From JAILLW01 sp045629045 (GTDB lineage: Bacteria > Bacillota > Clostridia > Lachnospirales > Lachnospiraceae), in assembly GCA_045629045.1 (NCBI GenBank), contig JAZQQM010000055.1, forward strand, positions 1 to 64,000: a DNA stretch of 64,000 nt. The letters are read 5' to 3'. Within the stretch, counting starts at the first letter, position 1; every line of letters starts with the position of its first letter. Positions 50,314 through 60,301 of the stretch are shown in pieces. The translations under genes were made by a program, and so were the position numbers. The notes below the pieces were generated by a model. That model was not told where the DNA came from and made no database searches. It was given only the letters and a program-made list of their open reading frames with translations.

Positions 50314-52818
50314 TTACGAGTTTCGCAGTATTCGTATTTCCACAAGCAAACTGTCTACCAAATCACTAACCTTCTCGGAGTCAAAATTTTCAACCGCTCC
50401 CCTAAGGTCGGTGATTTTATTTTGGATATTGTCAGGATATAGATATGTCTCTATTTCGTCCAACGCCTCCAGGGCATTATCCTTGTTCATATCATTCATT
50501 TCAAGTCGTACCATCTCAACAAGTGCCAGTACCTGAGGGAAATCAATATTGGGATTCTTCGTTACCTCACCGTCATCGAACTGAGATAGTCTGTCCACAA
50601 AGGTTCTGTAATAATTAATCATATACGGATACTTCTCATTAATAATCGCAAGATTGTTTTCTTTGGCCGCCTCTTCAAGTTCCTTGGCACCTTCATAAAG
50701 CATCTGGGCACCTATCATACCTGCCGAACTCTTAATTGCATGGCACTTAATTCTGAATAAATCAAGGCTTTCTTCATTTTCCAGGTCTTCGAAATACTCA
50801 TCAATTATTGCACTTTCGGATTCAATATTTTTCCTAAATTCCTTAAGAGTAGCAACAAGTACTTCCTGAGTCGGAAGATGTTTAAGTGCCTCGGTCCAAT
50901 CAATGCCTCGTATCTTCGGAAGCTCATTCTTCCAATTCTCGGGATCAAGTTCAACCTTATAAGTTGCGGCTTTCTTAGCCGGAATAATTTTAAAGGACGG
51001 TAAATATGTCTTGATAATCTTATCAAGCTGCGAGCTGAATATCGGCTTTGTGATGTATGCATCAAATCCCGCCTGCCTATATAATTCTTTAGCTTCACCT
51101 GCGGAATTTGCGGTTAACATAACAATAGGCGTGTTTATATTCTGATGTCCGGTATCCTCTTTAATCATTCTTATGGTATCAATACCGTCCATCTCCGGCA
51201 TCATATGATCAAGGAATATAATATCGTATTGTTCGGCATTAATCATTTCAAGACACTTCTTACCGCTGTCTGCTTCGTCAATTGCTATTTCGTTACGTGA
51301 AAGCAATGATGTAAACACACGTCTGTTAAGTGCGTTGTCATCAACAACCAGCAATTTCGCCGAGGGTGCCGTATAGGTGACCTCGCTTGGTACCTCCTGA
51401 GCCTTCTCGTACTTATAATAATCGCCTATCGCCTCATGATTTACTATTCTTTGAGTAATCGTAAAGGAGAAAATTGTACCTTCACCATATACACTGCTGA
51501 CATTAAGCCTTGAACCCATAAGCTTAAGAAGTGTATTCGTAATATTCATACCAAGGCCTGTACCTTCGATGTTACGATTACGACTCTCTTCTATTCTTTC
51601 AAAGGCTATAAATAACTTACCAATATCTTCTTCTTTGATTCCGATACCTGTATCTTTGATTTCAAAGAACAAATCAACCAAATCGCCTCTAAACTCTCCG
51701 TCAATAGTAAGCTTGATAAATCCTTCATGGGTATACTTAACTGCATTGGATAAAAGATTTGATATTATCTGTTTAAGATGTACGTCATCACCGTAATATA
51801 CACTGGGAATCGAAGGATTAATGTCTACGAAGAAATCAAGCTGTTTAGCCTCTATTCTCGGTTTTGACATGGCAACCACATCATAAATCAATTGATTTAA
51901 GTTATACTCCACAGGGAATATATCCATTTTGCCCGATTCCATTCTGGACATATCAAGTACATCATTAATAATTCCATACAGGGTATGTGCAGCCTGGGAA
52001 ATATCTGCGGCATACTGTCTGGATTTTTCTTCCTTAGACTCCCTTATAATCATCTCATCCATTCCGAGAATTGCATTAATCGGAGTACGAATTTCATGGG
52101 AAATATGGGCTATGAAAGATGACTTCGAGGCATTGGCCATAGTCGCACGGTCCTTCTCATACTGCAGTTGTTCAATAAGCAGTTGATCGGGATTTTCCAA
52201 AATTACATACAAAGATATAAGCATCAGAGTATTTCCCAATGCAGTGATTATATTATTTATATCAAAGAGCTGAACAACAAAGACTACCGCTTGTACCACA
52301 AGGGAAAGTAAAAGGGCAAGAGCTTTTCTTGTAGTAAGATATCTCCAGTTAATAGCAAGAATGATCATACAGTCTGCCATGAACAGTCCAAGACAGGCAT
52401 GAACCGCCAATATTACCGATCCATCCGAATAATACCAACCATTTCTAAAGTAATATTCAATATTGCCGACACTGGCAAATATAGCCACAAATATAAAAAC
52501 CGTACCTATTGCAGCCGTAGATATATATGTTTTACCCCCAACCTCACGGACACTGAAGGAAATATAATCTCGCACCAATACAAGGAGCAGGCAAAGCGTA
52601 ATCAAATAAAACCTGGTTAAAATGTCACTCCACTCATCTTTAACCACATAATAGAGCACAAGCGTATAATCTACTACAAGGTTAAGTATGGTTGCACCAA
52701 GCATAGCCGAAAAAGATATATGAGTTTTTGTTTTTCTTCGTTTGGCAGATAAATAATCAAGTGCTATAAACAACGTAATTATTACAGATGCCAGCTGAAG
52801 TCTTAATGCATTTGTCAT
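50314..52818 (-). CDS. Hybrid sensor histidine kinase with receiver and HPt domains
   Basis: An 834-residue membrane kinase. Residues about 1-210 form seven helices, 225-300 the HisKA domain with phospho-acceptor His about 241 (SHEIRTPINAILG), 345-460 the ATPase domain (N box NLLSNAVKYT, G boxes DTGIGI and GTGLGM), 488-605 a receiver domain with Asp about 537 (IFLDHMMPEMDG), and the last 150 residues an HPt domain with His about 693 (KCHAIKSSAG). A complete His-Asp-His relay is thus in one chain. The sensor region is 10 nt from and similar in layout to that of the kinase encoded next (52829-54679). No cognate output regulator is adjacent. Confidence 0.94.
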   Translation of the reverse strand: MTNALRLQLASVIITLFIALDYLSAKRRKTKTHISFSAMLGATILNLVVDYTLVLYYVVKDEWSDILTRFYLITLCLLLVLVRDYISFSVREVGGKTYISTAAIGTVFIFVAIFASVGNIEYYFRNGWYYSDGSVILAVHACLGLFMADCMIILAINWRYLTTRKALALLLSLVVQAVVFVVQLFDINNIITALGNTLMLISLYVILENPDQLLIEQLQYEKDRATMANASKSSFIAHISHEIRTPINAILGMDEMIIRESKEEKSRQYAADISQAAHTLYGIINDVLDMSRMESGKMDIFPVEYNLNQLIYDVVAMSKPRIEAKQLDFFVDINPSIPSVYYGDDVHLKQIISNLLSNAVKYTHEGFIKLTIDGEFRGDLVDLFFEIKDTGIGIKEEDIGKLFIAFERIEESRNRNIEGTGLGMNITNTLLKLMGSRLNVSSVYGEGTIFSFTITQRIVNHEAIGDYYKYEKAQEVPSEVTYTAPSAKLLVVDDNALNRRVFTSLLSRNEIAIDEADSGKKCLEMINAEQYDIIFLDHMMPEMDGIDTIRMIKEDTGHQNINTPIVMLTANSAGEAKELYRQAGFDAYITKPIFSSQLDKIIKTYLPSFKIIPAKKAATYKVELDPENWKNELPKIRGIDWTEALKHLPTQEVLVATLKEFRKNIESESAIIDEYFEDLENEESLDLFRIKCHAIKSSAGMIGAQMLYEGAKELEEAAKENNLAIINEKYPYMINYYRTFVDRLSQFDDGEVTKNPNIDFPQVLALVEMVRLEMNDMNKDNALEALDEIETYLYPDNIQNKITDLRGAVENFDSEKVSDLVDSLLVEIRILRNS

Positions 52819-52828
52819 AGGCTTTTAT

Positions 52829-54679
52829 TTATTCTTTGATATATTTCTTAATTTTCTCTTCAAGTTCACCGGGCACAATAGGCTTTGCTATGAAATCATC
52901 AAAGCCTTCTTCCATATACTGCTCTTTGGCGCCGCCTACAGCATTTGCCGTAAGCATAATAACCGGTGCATCTATGGACAGATTTCCTTCCATGGTCTTT
53001 AACTTATGAAAAGCCTCAACACCATCCATTCCCGGCATCATATGGTCCATAAAAATGATATCGTATATATTTTTGCGTACCATATTAAGGCATTCAGCTC
53101 CGGATTCAGCCTCATCGATATCAAGTTTGGTTTCTTTAAGCAAAGCTCTAAAGACCTTACGGTTCATGGCATTATCATCAACCACCAGAACCTTGGTTGT
53201 GGGTGCTTCAAAAGTTTTTTCGTAGGAATAGGTTTCAACATCTAACTGGGAATCATGTCTGAAATCTCCAAGTTTCGTTTCGTCCCAGATAGGTTGAAGA
53301 ATATTAAATACTATCTTCGTACCCACACCGTAGTCACTCTTTATTACCATCTTGGAGTTCATCATCTCAAGCAGCTGCATTGTAATTGTCATTCCAAGTC
53401 CGCTACCTTCGACATTACGATTTTTACGTTCATCAAATCTAAGATATGCCTGAGTTATTCTTTGAATATCTTCTTCCTTCATTCCTATACCGGAGTCTTC
53501 AACCTCAAAGCATACTCTTTCGTTTTTATCATTCTCGCGCATTCCGCGAATCGACAATGAAACATAACCTGTTTCCGTATATTTAACCGCATTACCTAAC
53601 AGATTGGTAAGAATCTGCTTAATACGTGTCTCATCGCCCACAAAACCTGCCGGCATTTCCTCATCAACTTCCACCTTGAATTCAAGGTGTTTGGCATCAG
53701 CCTTAAGCTGAATCATATTAATCGTATCGTTAACCAGGCTTCGCATATTGTACTTGACCGGTACAATCTCCATTTTGCCGGATTCAAGCTTTGACATATC
53801 CAGAATCTCATTAATAATTCCGTGAAGTGTCTGAGCAGCCGACTTAATATCGTAAGCGTACTGTCGCGTATTATCTTCTTTTGTCTCACGAAGAATCATT
53901 TCGTCCATTCCCAGAACCGCATTGATAGGTGTACGAATCTCGTGGGATACATTGGCAATAAAATCCGACTTGGCCGTGTTTGCAGCATCTGCCCTATCTT
54001 TTTCAACGCTAAGCTGTTCAATTAGTTTGACGTCTTCATTCTCAAGCGTCATATAGAAAGAAAGAATAACAAGAATCACCCCGATAGATGACAGGAAGAA
54101 ATGCGGGTACCAGCCCTGTATTACAATAACTATTACCTGACAGCTGAAATTAAGAACTATAATTTTCTTACGTTTTTCATTAACATTTTTACGATTAACC
54201 AAAAAAATGTATACCGTAAAAAGTTCAAATGCCACAAGCAAGACATAAGCAAGCAACACATATTTTTCAAAAGTAAAGTGACCGTTTACTTCTCTTAATC
54301 CGGTAATCGGAATCACTTCGGTAATAACAAGAATTCCGGCAACCACAGCGTTAGTCCACCTTCCCACCTGTCGGTTACCCGGAAGATCAACATTAATTAA
54401 TCTTCGCATATATTCATATGATATATAGAATAAGCACAGTAACGATATGAAATATATTTGCATGGAAAAGAATATCCAGTCCAAAGAAACCAATTCGATG
54501 TGAGCAAGGCTGAATGATACCTGCATTTCGGCAAGCATATTAATAAAAGAACCAAAGACCAGACGAGAAAACATAGCATGCAGAGAATCGTTCTTATCGA
54601 GCTTATTATTACTGAAAAACATAATTGAAACAAATCCAATAATAATCAGGCACATGATTTCAAGACTGATTTCCGGCAT
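52829..54679 (-). CDS. Hybrid sensor histidine kinase with receiver domain
   Basis: A 616-residue paralogue of the neighbouring kinase. About seven N-terminal helices (residues 1-215), HisKA His about 246 (SHEIRTPINAVLG), N box NLLGNAVKYTE, G boxes DSGIGM and GSGLGM, and a C-terminal receiver with Asp about 545 (IFMDHMMPGMDG). It lacks the HPt domain, so it may pass phosphate to the HPt of the neighbouring kinase. The two genes are in the same orientation and 10 nt apart, suggesting one transcript and perhaps heteromer formation. AAGGGAG lies before the ATG. Confidence 0.94.
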   Translation of the reverse strand: MPEISLEIMCLIIIGFVSIMFFSNNKLDKNDSLHAMFSRLVFGSFINMLAEMQVSFSLAHIELVSLDWIFFSMQIYFISLLCLFYISYEYMRRLINVDLPGNRQVGRWTNAVVAGILVITEVIPITGLREVNGHFTFEKYVLLAYVLLVAFELFTVYIFLVNRKNVNEKRKKIIVLNFSCQVIVIVIQGWYPHFFLSSIGVILVILSFYMTLENEDVKLIEQLSVEKDRADAANTAKSDFIANVSHEIRTPINAVLGMDEMILRETKEDNTRQYAYDIKSAAQTLHGIINEILDMSKLESGKMEIVPVKYNMRSLVNDTINMIQLKADAKHLEFKVEVDEEMPAGFVGDETRIKQILTNLLGNAVKYTETGYVSLSIRGMRENDKNERVCFEVEDSGIGMKEEDIQRITQAYLRFDERKNRNVEGSGLGMTITMQLLEMMNSKMVIKSDYGVGTKIVFNILQPIWDETKLGDFRHDSQLDVETYSYEKTFEAPTTKVLVVDDNAMNRKVFRALLKETKLDIDEAESGAECLNMVRKNIYDIIFMDHMMPGMDGVEAFHKLKTMEGNLSIDAPVIMLTANAVGGAKEQYMEEGFDDFIAKPIVPGELEEKIKKYIKE

Positions 54680-54746
54680 GCTGTCACTCCCTTCTTCACT
54701 AGTTTAGAACGTAAGAAAACACGTTATAATATTATATCATATTTAA

Positions 54747-54779
54747 CAAAAAAGGGCATCCACGTTAAGTGGATGCCCC
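54747..54779 (-). terminator. Terminator after isomerase gene
   Basis: GGGCATCCAC (54754-54763) pairs perfectly with GTGGATGCCC (54769-54778). On the minus strand a T-run of six follows. Confidence 0.92.
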
Positions 54780-54796
54780 AATCATTTAATACTAAC

Positions 54797-56284
54797 TTAT
54801 GCGAAAGGATTTTCTGTCGGATAAGGAAGTGACTTAGGCTGATTGTAACCGATTTCGTCGATTGCAACACCGATGTACTTGAATACTTCGAATAATGCCT
54901 TTCCGTAGTGACCGAATGCAACAGCACCGTGGTGAGGATAATTCTTTTCGATAAGAACGTGACGATAGAAACGTCCCATCTCAGGAATAGCGAATACACC
55001 GATACCACCAAATGATCTTGTTGCTACAGGAAGTACCTCACCTTCTGCTACATATGCGCGAAGGATATTGTCAGCTGTTGACTGTAATCTGTAGAATGTG
55101 ATAGGTCCGGGAGCGATATCACCTTCGAGTGTTCCGTTAGTAACCTCGATAGGAAGTGCACGAGCCATAATAGCCTGATGCTGCATAGAGCAAGCTGCAA
55201 GCTTCTTAGAGCATGTGTTACCGCAGTGGAAGCCCATGAATGTATCCTTAAGAGTATAGTCGAACTTGCCCTTAATGTTCTCTTCGTACATGATCTTAGG
55301 AACTGAGTTGTTGATATCAAGTAATGTAACGATGTCATCAGAAACAGCCTGACCGATAAACTCTGATAAGCATCCGTAGATATCTACTTCGCAAGATACA
55401 GGAATTCCGCGTCCTGTTAAACGGCTGTTAACATAGCAAGGAACGAATCCGAACTGTGTCTGGAATGCAGGCCAGCACTTACCGGCGATTGCAACGTAGC
55501 TCTTAGATCCCTTGTGAGCCTCAACCCAGTCAAGTAATGTAAGCTCGTACTGAGCAAGCTTAGGAAGTACTTCAGGCTTGTTGTTACCTGAACCAAGTTC
55601 AGCTTCCATATCCTTAACAACATCAGCAATACGAGGATCACCTGCATGCTTGTTGAAAGACTCGAATAAGTCAAGTTCTGAGTTTTCTTCGATTTCAACA
55701 CCAAGGTTGTAAAGCTGCTTAATAGGAGCATTACAAGCAAGGAAGTTAAGAGGACGAGGTCCGAAACCGATAATCTTAAGATCCTTAATAGCTGCAACGG
55801 CTCTTGCAATAGGAACGAACTCGTTAATCATATCAGCGCAATCCTCAGCATCACCTACAGGATACTCGGGGATATATGCCTTAACATTACGAAGTGCCAA
55901 GTTGTAGCTTGCATTAAGCATACCACAGTAAGCATCTCCACGACCTGCTGTTGTAACAGAGTTGTAATCTTCCTCTGCTGCTGCACAGAACATCTTAGGG
56001 CCTTCGAACTGCTGAGCAAGCATTGTCTCAGAAATTTCGGGACCGAAGTTACCAAGATAGATACAAAGTGCATTACATCCTGCCTTCTTGATATCCTCAA
56101 GAGCATTCTTCATATCGATTTCGCTCTCGATGATAGTTACAGGGCACTCATAAATGTCTGCTGCATCATACTTCTTAGCATATGCATCGCAAACAGCCTT
56201 TCTTCTTCTGATTGTAAGTTCTGCCGGGAAACAGTCACGGCTTACGCCTACAACACCAATTTTGATTTTAGGTAAGTTGTTCAT
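54797..56284 (-). CDS. L-fucose isomerase-family protein (COG2407)
   Basis: A 495-residue protein of the fucose/arabinose isomerase superfamily. The N-terminus IGVVGVSRDCFPAELTIRRR is typical; metal-binding Glu/Asp/His positions are in the region ATRSFGGIGVFAIPEMGRFYRHVLIEKNYPHHGAVAFGHYG at the C-terminus and EVDIYGCLSEFIGQAV in the middle. It would interconvert an aldose and ketose. It sits 68 nt downstream of xylulokinase in the same transcript, so its sugar is probably one whose ketose is D-xylulose or a close analogue, not fucose. A classical XylA is absent in this window. Strong terminator follows. Confidence 0.82.
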   Translation of the reverse strand: MNNLPKIKIGVVGVSRDCFPAELTIRRRKAVCDAYAKKYDAADIYECPVTIIESEIDMKNALEDIKKAGCNALCIYLGNFGPEISETMLAQQFEGPKMFCAAAEEDYNSVTTAGRGDAYCGMLNASYNLALRNVKAYIPEYPVGDAEDCADMINEFVPIARAVAAIKDLKIIGFGPRPLNFLACNAPIKQLYNLGVEIEENSELDLFESFNKHAGDPRIADVVKDMEAELGSGNNKPEVLPKLAQYELTLLDWVEAHKGSKSYVAIAGKCWPAFQTQFGFVPCYVNSRLTGRGIPVSCEVDIYGCLSEFIGQAVSDDIVTLLDINNSVPKIMYEENIKGKFDYTLKDTFMGFHCGNTCSKKLAACSMQHQAIMARALPIEVTNGTLEGDIAPGPITFYRLQSTADNILRAYVAEGEVLPVATRSFGGIGVFAIPEMGRFYRHVLIEKNYPHHGAVAFGHYGKALFEVFKYIGVAIDEIGYNQPKSLPYPTENPFA

Positions 56285-56351
56285 TGGTTATAACCCTCCT
56301 TAATAATTTGGTAAAAATATATATTTTTATTATTATCCGAATAAAAATAAC

Positions 56352-57827
56352 TTATTTAATAATCTCGAATACAGGCTTGCAAGCAGGATAAATCTGCTTG
56401 AACTGCTGATAACGAGCTTCGTATCTGTCTACCAGTTCCTTAGTAGGCTCTACGGTATCAATAATCTTAACAATCTTGGAAGCTGCATCTTCAACCGAAG
56501 CATACTCGCCGTTAGCAACTGCAGCTAACATAGCACCGCCGAGAGCCGGGCCTTCTTCAGATTCGATTACATCAACCTTAAGATTCATTACGTTAGCAAT
56601 AATCTTCTTCCAAAGAGGAGACTTGGCACCGCCACCGCAAATCTTGGTACGCTCAATCTTGATTCCCAAAGACTTAGCTACCTCAAGGGAATCACGAAGG
56701 GCAAATGCAACGCCCTCAAGAACTGCCTGAGTCATATCTGCTCTTGAATTATCCATTGTAAGACCGATGAAGGTTCCTCTTGCATTAGGATTATTATGAG
56801 GAGATCTTTCACCCATTAAATATGGTAAGAAGTACACATGGTTGTTACCAAGCATATCATCTGTGATATCTTTCTGTTCTGCGGCATAATCCTTTGTTCC
56901 GATGATTTCGTCCATCCACCACTTGTTACATGAAGCAGCCGATAACATGCATCCCATAAGATGATATTTACCGTCGGCATGAGCGAACGAATGAAGTGCA
57001 TTGAACTTATCAACACCGAAATTCTTGGAAGAAATGAAGATTGTTCCACTTGTTCCAAGGGAAATGTTACACATTCCGTCACCAACAGTTCCTGTTCCCA
57101 CTGCAGCTGCTGCGTTGTCGCCTGCGCCTGCTGCAACCTTACATGTTGCGGGAATACCAAGTTCCTTGGCAATATCTTCTTTAACTGTGCCTACGCACTC
57201 ATAACTTTCATAGAGCTTAGGAAGCATATCTTCCGTAATTCCGCAGATATCGCACATTTCCTTCGACCAGCATCTGTTCTTAACATCCATAAGAAGCATT
57301 CCCGATGCATCAGAAACATCTGTGCAGTTAACGCCGGTAAGCATATAAGCTATATAGTCCTTAGGAAGCATAATCTTCTTAATCTTCTTGAAGTTCTCGG
57401 GTTCTTTATTCTTAACCCAGAGAATCTTGGGAGCTGTGAAGCCTGTAAATGCAATATTTGCAGTATACTCGGATAACTTATCCTTACCGATTTTATCGTT
57501 AAGATAATCTGTCTCTTCAAAGGTTCTTCCGTCATTCCACAATAAAGCGGGACGAATAACCTTATCGTTCTCATCTAAAATAACAAGTCCGTGCATCTGG
57601 CCGCCAAAAGATATACCGGCAACCTGAGACTTGTCAGCATCTTTAATAAGTTCCTTAAGTCCGCTCATAACGCCGTCATACCAGTCCTCAGGCTTCTGTT
57701 CAGACCATCCCGGATTAGGGAAATAAAGAGGATACTCTTTAGATACTATGTTTTTAATCTGTCCTTTTTCATCCATCAGAAGTAACTTAACAGCTGATGT
57801 TCCTAAATCAATACCAATGTAAAGCAT
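56352..57827 (-). CDS. xylB: Xylulokinase
   Basis: A 491-residue kinase of the FGGY family that phosphorylates D-xylulose. Visible are the phosphate-binding LYIGIDLGTSAVKLLLMD at the N-terminus, GISFGGQMHGLVILD (catalytic Asp region and the MHG xylulose motif), GAGDNAAAAVGTGTVGDG and ICGGGAKSPLWKKI for ATP. The MHG motif and length support xylulose. AAGGAGT lies before the ATG. It is the first gene of a transcript with the isomerase-family gene. Confidence 0.94.
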   Translation of the reverse strand: MLYIGIDLGTSAVKLLLMDEKGQIKNIVSKEYPLYFPNPGWSEQKPEDWYDGVMSGLKELIKDADKSQVAGISFGGQMHGLVILDENDKVIRPALLWNDGRTFEETDYLNDKIGKDKLSEYTANIAFTGFTAPKILWVKNKEPENFKKIKKIMLPKDYIAYMLTGVNCTDVSDASGMLLMDVKNRCWSKEMCDICGITEDMLPKLYESYECVGTVKEDIAKELGIPATCKVAAGAGDNAAAAVGTGTVGDGMCNISLGTSGTIFISSKNFGVDKFNALHSFAHADGKYHLMGCMLSAASCNKWWMDEIIGTKDYAAEQKDITDDMLGNNHVYFLPYLMGERSPHNNPNARGTFIGLTMDNSRADMTQAVLEGVAFALRDSLEVAKSLGIKIERTKICGGGAKSPLWKKIIANVMNLKVDVIESEEGPALGGAMLAAVANGEYASVEDAASKIVKIIDTVEPTKELVDRYEARYQQFKQIYPACKPVFEIIK

Positions 57828-58006
57828 AGCTTACTCCTTATCGTAAATATTGGTTATTTGTCTCCACATTCTCACGAAGACACTCGCGTATCATCATTTT
57901 ATCATTGGGGGGCATTATCAACTACCTAATTCTTGCTATATTAGTATTCGATTATTGCCGTTTTAGACCACAAATACGGCTACTGTTAATACCGCAAGAT
58001 TTGTGC

Positions 58007-58012
58007 TATACT
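58007..58012 (+). promoter_or_regulatory. Extended -10 promoter of the EamA gene, leaderless type
   Basis: TGCTATACT is an extended -10 (TGn-TATACT). Its last base is 8 nt before the ATG at 58020, so transcription would start at about 58019. No Shine-Dalgarno is present between them. Confidence 0.6.
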
Positions 58013-58019
58013 ATGTCCC

Positions 58020-58925
58020 ATGAGCGATTTTGGAAAGATAGAATCTTCTTCCGGTTTTAACAAATTCAAAGTGATTTTTGCAGCCGTTTCATGGGGTACC
58101 ATGGGGCTTTTCGTGCGTTTCATAGATATGCCCAGTTCCCTTATTGCATGCATCAGAGGCTTCATTGGAGCACTCTTTTTATTTGCACTTGTTAAGTTTT
58201 CAAAAAAGAAGCTTGCTATAAAAGCAATAAATGAGAATCTAAAGTATCTAATTTTGTCCGGAATTGCTCTGGGATTTAACTGGATTCTTATTTTTGAAGC
58301 ATACAAACGTACTTCTTTGGCAATAGCTTCTCTTTGTTACTATCTGGCCCCCGTAATAGTAATCGTAATGTCCCATTTCCTATTTAAAGAATATCTTTCC
58401 TTCAAAAAAATAGTCTGTGTTGCATTGGCACTGCTTGGAATGGTATTTGTATCCGGTCTTTTGCAGGGTGAACTGGGAAGCGGTTACGGCGTAATCGGAA
58501 TGATTTGCGGATTATGTGCGGGAGTCCTGTATGCAACCGTCACCCTTTTGGGCAAAAAAATCAAAGGCATCTCTGCCTTTGACGAAACAATAGTCCAGCT
58601 TCTGGTAGCTGCCATTGTACTTATTCCTTATAACATAATCACCGTTGATTCAAGCGATATCAAACTGACAAGCATGTCGGTAACCATGGTAATCCTTCTC
58701 GGTATGATTCATACCGGAGGCGCTTTCGGTGCGTATTTTAGTTCACTGCAACACCTTAAAGCTCAGACCGTTGCTATTTTTAGTTATCTGGATCCTGTTG
58801 TATCAATCCTGGCTTCTGTCTTTATTCTAAAAGAATCCATGGACATTCTAAGTCTCGTGGGAGCCGTATTGATTCTTGGTTCTATCCTATTCTCTGAGTT
58901 ATCTTCGGACCCCCAACGCCATTAA
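58020..58925 (+). CDS. DMT-superfamily (EamA) transporter
   Basis: A 301-residue protein with ten helices in two EamA repeats (FAAVSWGTMGLFVRF ... GVLYATVTLLGKK, and FGAYFSSLQHLKAQTVAIFSYLDPVVSILASVFILKE as the second). Members export metabolites or amino acids. It has no ribosome site and the -10 box lies 8 nt before the start codon, so its mRNA may begin at the ATG. The last 44 bp overlap the 3' end of clpX on the other strand. Confidence 0.9.
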   Translation: MSDFGKIESSSGFNKFKVIFAAVSWGTMGLFVRFIDMPSSLIACIRGFIGALFLFALVKFSKKKLAIKAINENLKYLILSGIALGFNWILIFEAYKRTSLAIASLCYYLAPVIVIVMSHFLFKEYLSFKKIVCVALALLGMVFVSGLLQGELGSGYGVIGMICGLCAGVLYATVTLLGKKIKGISAFDETIVQLLVAAIVLIPYNIITVDSSDIKLTSMSVTMVILLGMIHTGGAFGAYFSSLQHLKAQTVAIFSYLDPVVSILASVFILKESMDILSLVGAVLILGSILFSELSSDPQRH

Positions 58926-60261
58926 TATAGTCCGCTGTTATTGTCACGGTTCCTATATTGTCATCCTTGGGAATCTCATACATAATATCAAGCATAAACT
59001 CTTCGATAATAGCTCTTAATGCTCTGGCTCCCGTTTCCTTGGCCATTGCCTTCTTAGCTATTGCCCTTAGAGCTTCGTCTTCAAACTTAAGTTCAACCTC
59101 ATCAATTTCAAGAAGCTTCTGATATTGCTTAAGGATTGCATTCTTAGGCTCTTTTAATATTTTAACAAGCATATCCTCATCAAGAGCCTTGAGAGTATAT
59201 ACAACCGGAAGTCTTCCCAAAAATTCCGGAATAAATCCGAATTTGCGAAGATCTTCATTGGTAACCTGCTCAATAATGTTCTCATCGGAATCATATTTAT
59301 CCTTAAGTTCTGCAGAAAATCCTATTCCTGTCTGCTTCTTAAGGCGCTGCTTTATTATCTCATCAAGATCCGGAAAAGCTCCGCCGCAGATAAAGAGTAT
59401 ATTCTTTGTATTAACAGTAGTCATGGGAACCATGGCATTTTTGTTGGAAGCACCCACGGGAACTTCAACATCAGCACCTTCCAATAATCTAAGGAGTCCC
59501 TGCTGAACACTTTCGCCGTTAATATCTCGGTTGTTGGCATCCTTTTTCTTTGCAAGTTTATCTATTTCATCAATGAACACTATGCCGCGCTCCGCTTTAT
59601 TCACATCATTGCCCGCTGCCACAAGAAGTTTAGATAATACGCTTTCGATATCATCACCTATATATCCTGCTTCCGTAAGAGATGTGGCATCAGCTATTGC
59701 AAGAGGCACATCAAGAAGTCGGGCAAGTGTCTTAACAAGATACGTTTTGCCACAGCCCGTAGGTCCTATCATAAGCATATTTGATTTTTCGATATCGATG
59801 TCGTCGGTATGGCCTGTTGCCACGCGCTTATAGTGATTGTATACCGCAACCGAAATAACCTTCTTGGCCTTTTCCTGGCCGCATACGAATTCATCAAGTT
59901 TAGCCTTTATCTCATGGGGCGACGGAATCGACTTCAGGTCAATGGGTTCGGGATCCTTTTTCTTCTTAATCTTCTGCTTGTTCGGTATTCCGCCCGTACC
60001 CTGAAGATCGTTAAGATTAACAAAACGAATATTGGGAAATCCGCTTCCTATATTCTTTGTTACCTCATCCATCATCTTAGGGTCATCCAGCATTCCTTGA
60101 TAGTCAAACTGCGAAACCGCATCCATAGTCTTATGCATACAGTCATTGCATACGCACATATCATTGGGGAGCCTGAACATTTCTCCCGCCAGGCTTTCGG
60201 GCCTACGACATACGAAGCACACGCTTTCGTATTCGTCATCATTTGTAAAATCTTCTGACAT
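58882..60261 (-). CDS. clpX: ATP-dependent Clp protease ATP-binding subunit ClpX
   Basis: A 459-residue AAA+ unfoldase. A treble-clef zinc finger is present near the N-terminus (CFVC at 15-18 and CVCNDC giving 38 and 41). Walker A GPTGCGKTYLVKTLA, Walker B GIVFIDEIDKLAKK, the pore-type and sensor motifs (GVPVGAS-like region, EFLGRLPVVYTL, TGARALRAIIEEFMLDIMYEIP) all fit ClpX. The linker after the zinc finger is longer than usual. I start at MSEDFTND (60261): AAGGAG lies 6 nt upstream, and the longer frame runs into the repeat-like sequence at 60275-60300. clpP is not adjacent. Confidence 0.95.
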   Translation of the reverse strand: MSEDFTNDDEYESVCFVCRRPESLAGEMFRLPNDMCVCNDCMHKTMDAVSQFDYQGMLDDPKMMDEVTKNIGSGFPNIRFVNLNDLQGTGGIPNKQKIKKKKDPEPIDLKSIPSPHEIKAKLDEFVCGQEKAKKVISVAVYNHYKRVATGHTDDIDIEKSNMLMIGPTGCGKTYLVKTLARLLDVPLAIADATSLTEAGYIGDDIESVLSKLLVAAGNDVNKAERGIVFIDEIDKLAKKKDANNRDINGESVQQGLLRLLEGADVEVPVGASNKNAMVPMTTVNTKNILFICGGAFPDLDEIIKQRLKKQTGIGFSAELKDKYDSDENIIEQVTNEDLRKFGFIPEFLGRLPVVYTLKALDEDMLVKILKEPKNAILKQYQKLLEIDEVELKFEDEALRAIAKKAMAKETGARALRAIIEEFMLDIMYEIPKDDNIGTVTITADYINGVGGPKITQRIG

Positions 60262-60274
60262 AATCTTCTCCTTG

Positions 60275-60300
60275 CCATAGGGACGGTCCTTTTGGCACAC
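60275..60300. repeat. Half unit of the GGGACGG repeat family
   Basis: TAGGGACGGTCCTTTTGGCACAC resembles one arm of the terminal units (TAGGGACGGTTCTTTCTGTCACA) but has no partner arm. It lies directly upstream of the clpX ribosome site. Confidence 0.5.
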
Positions 60301-60301
60301 G

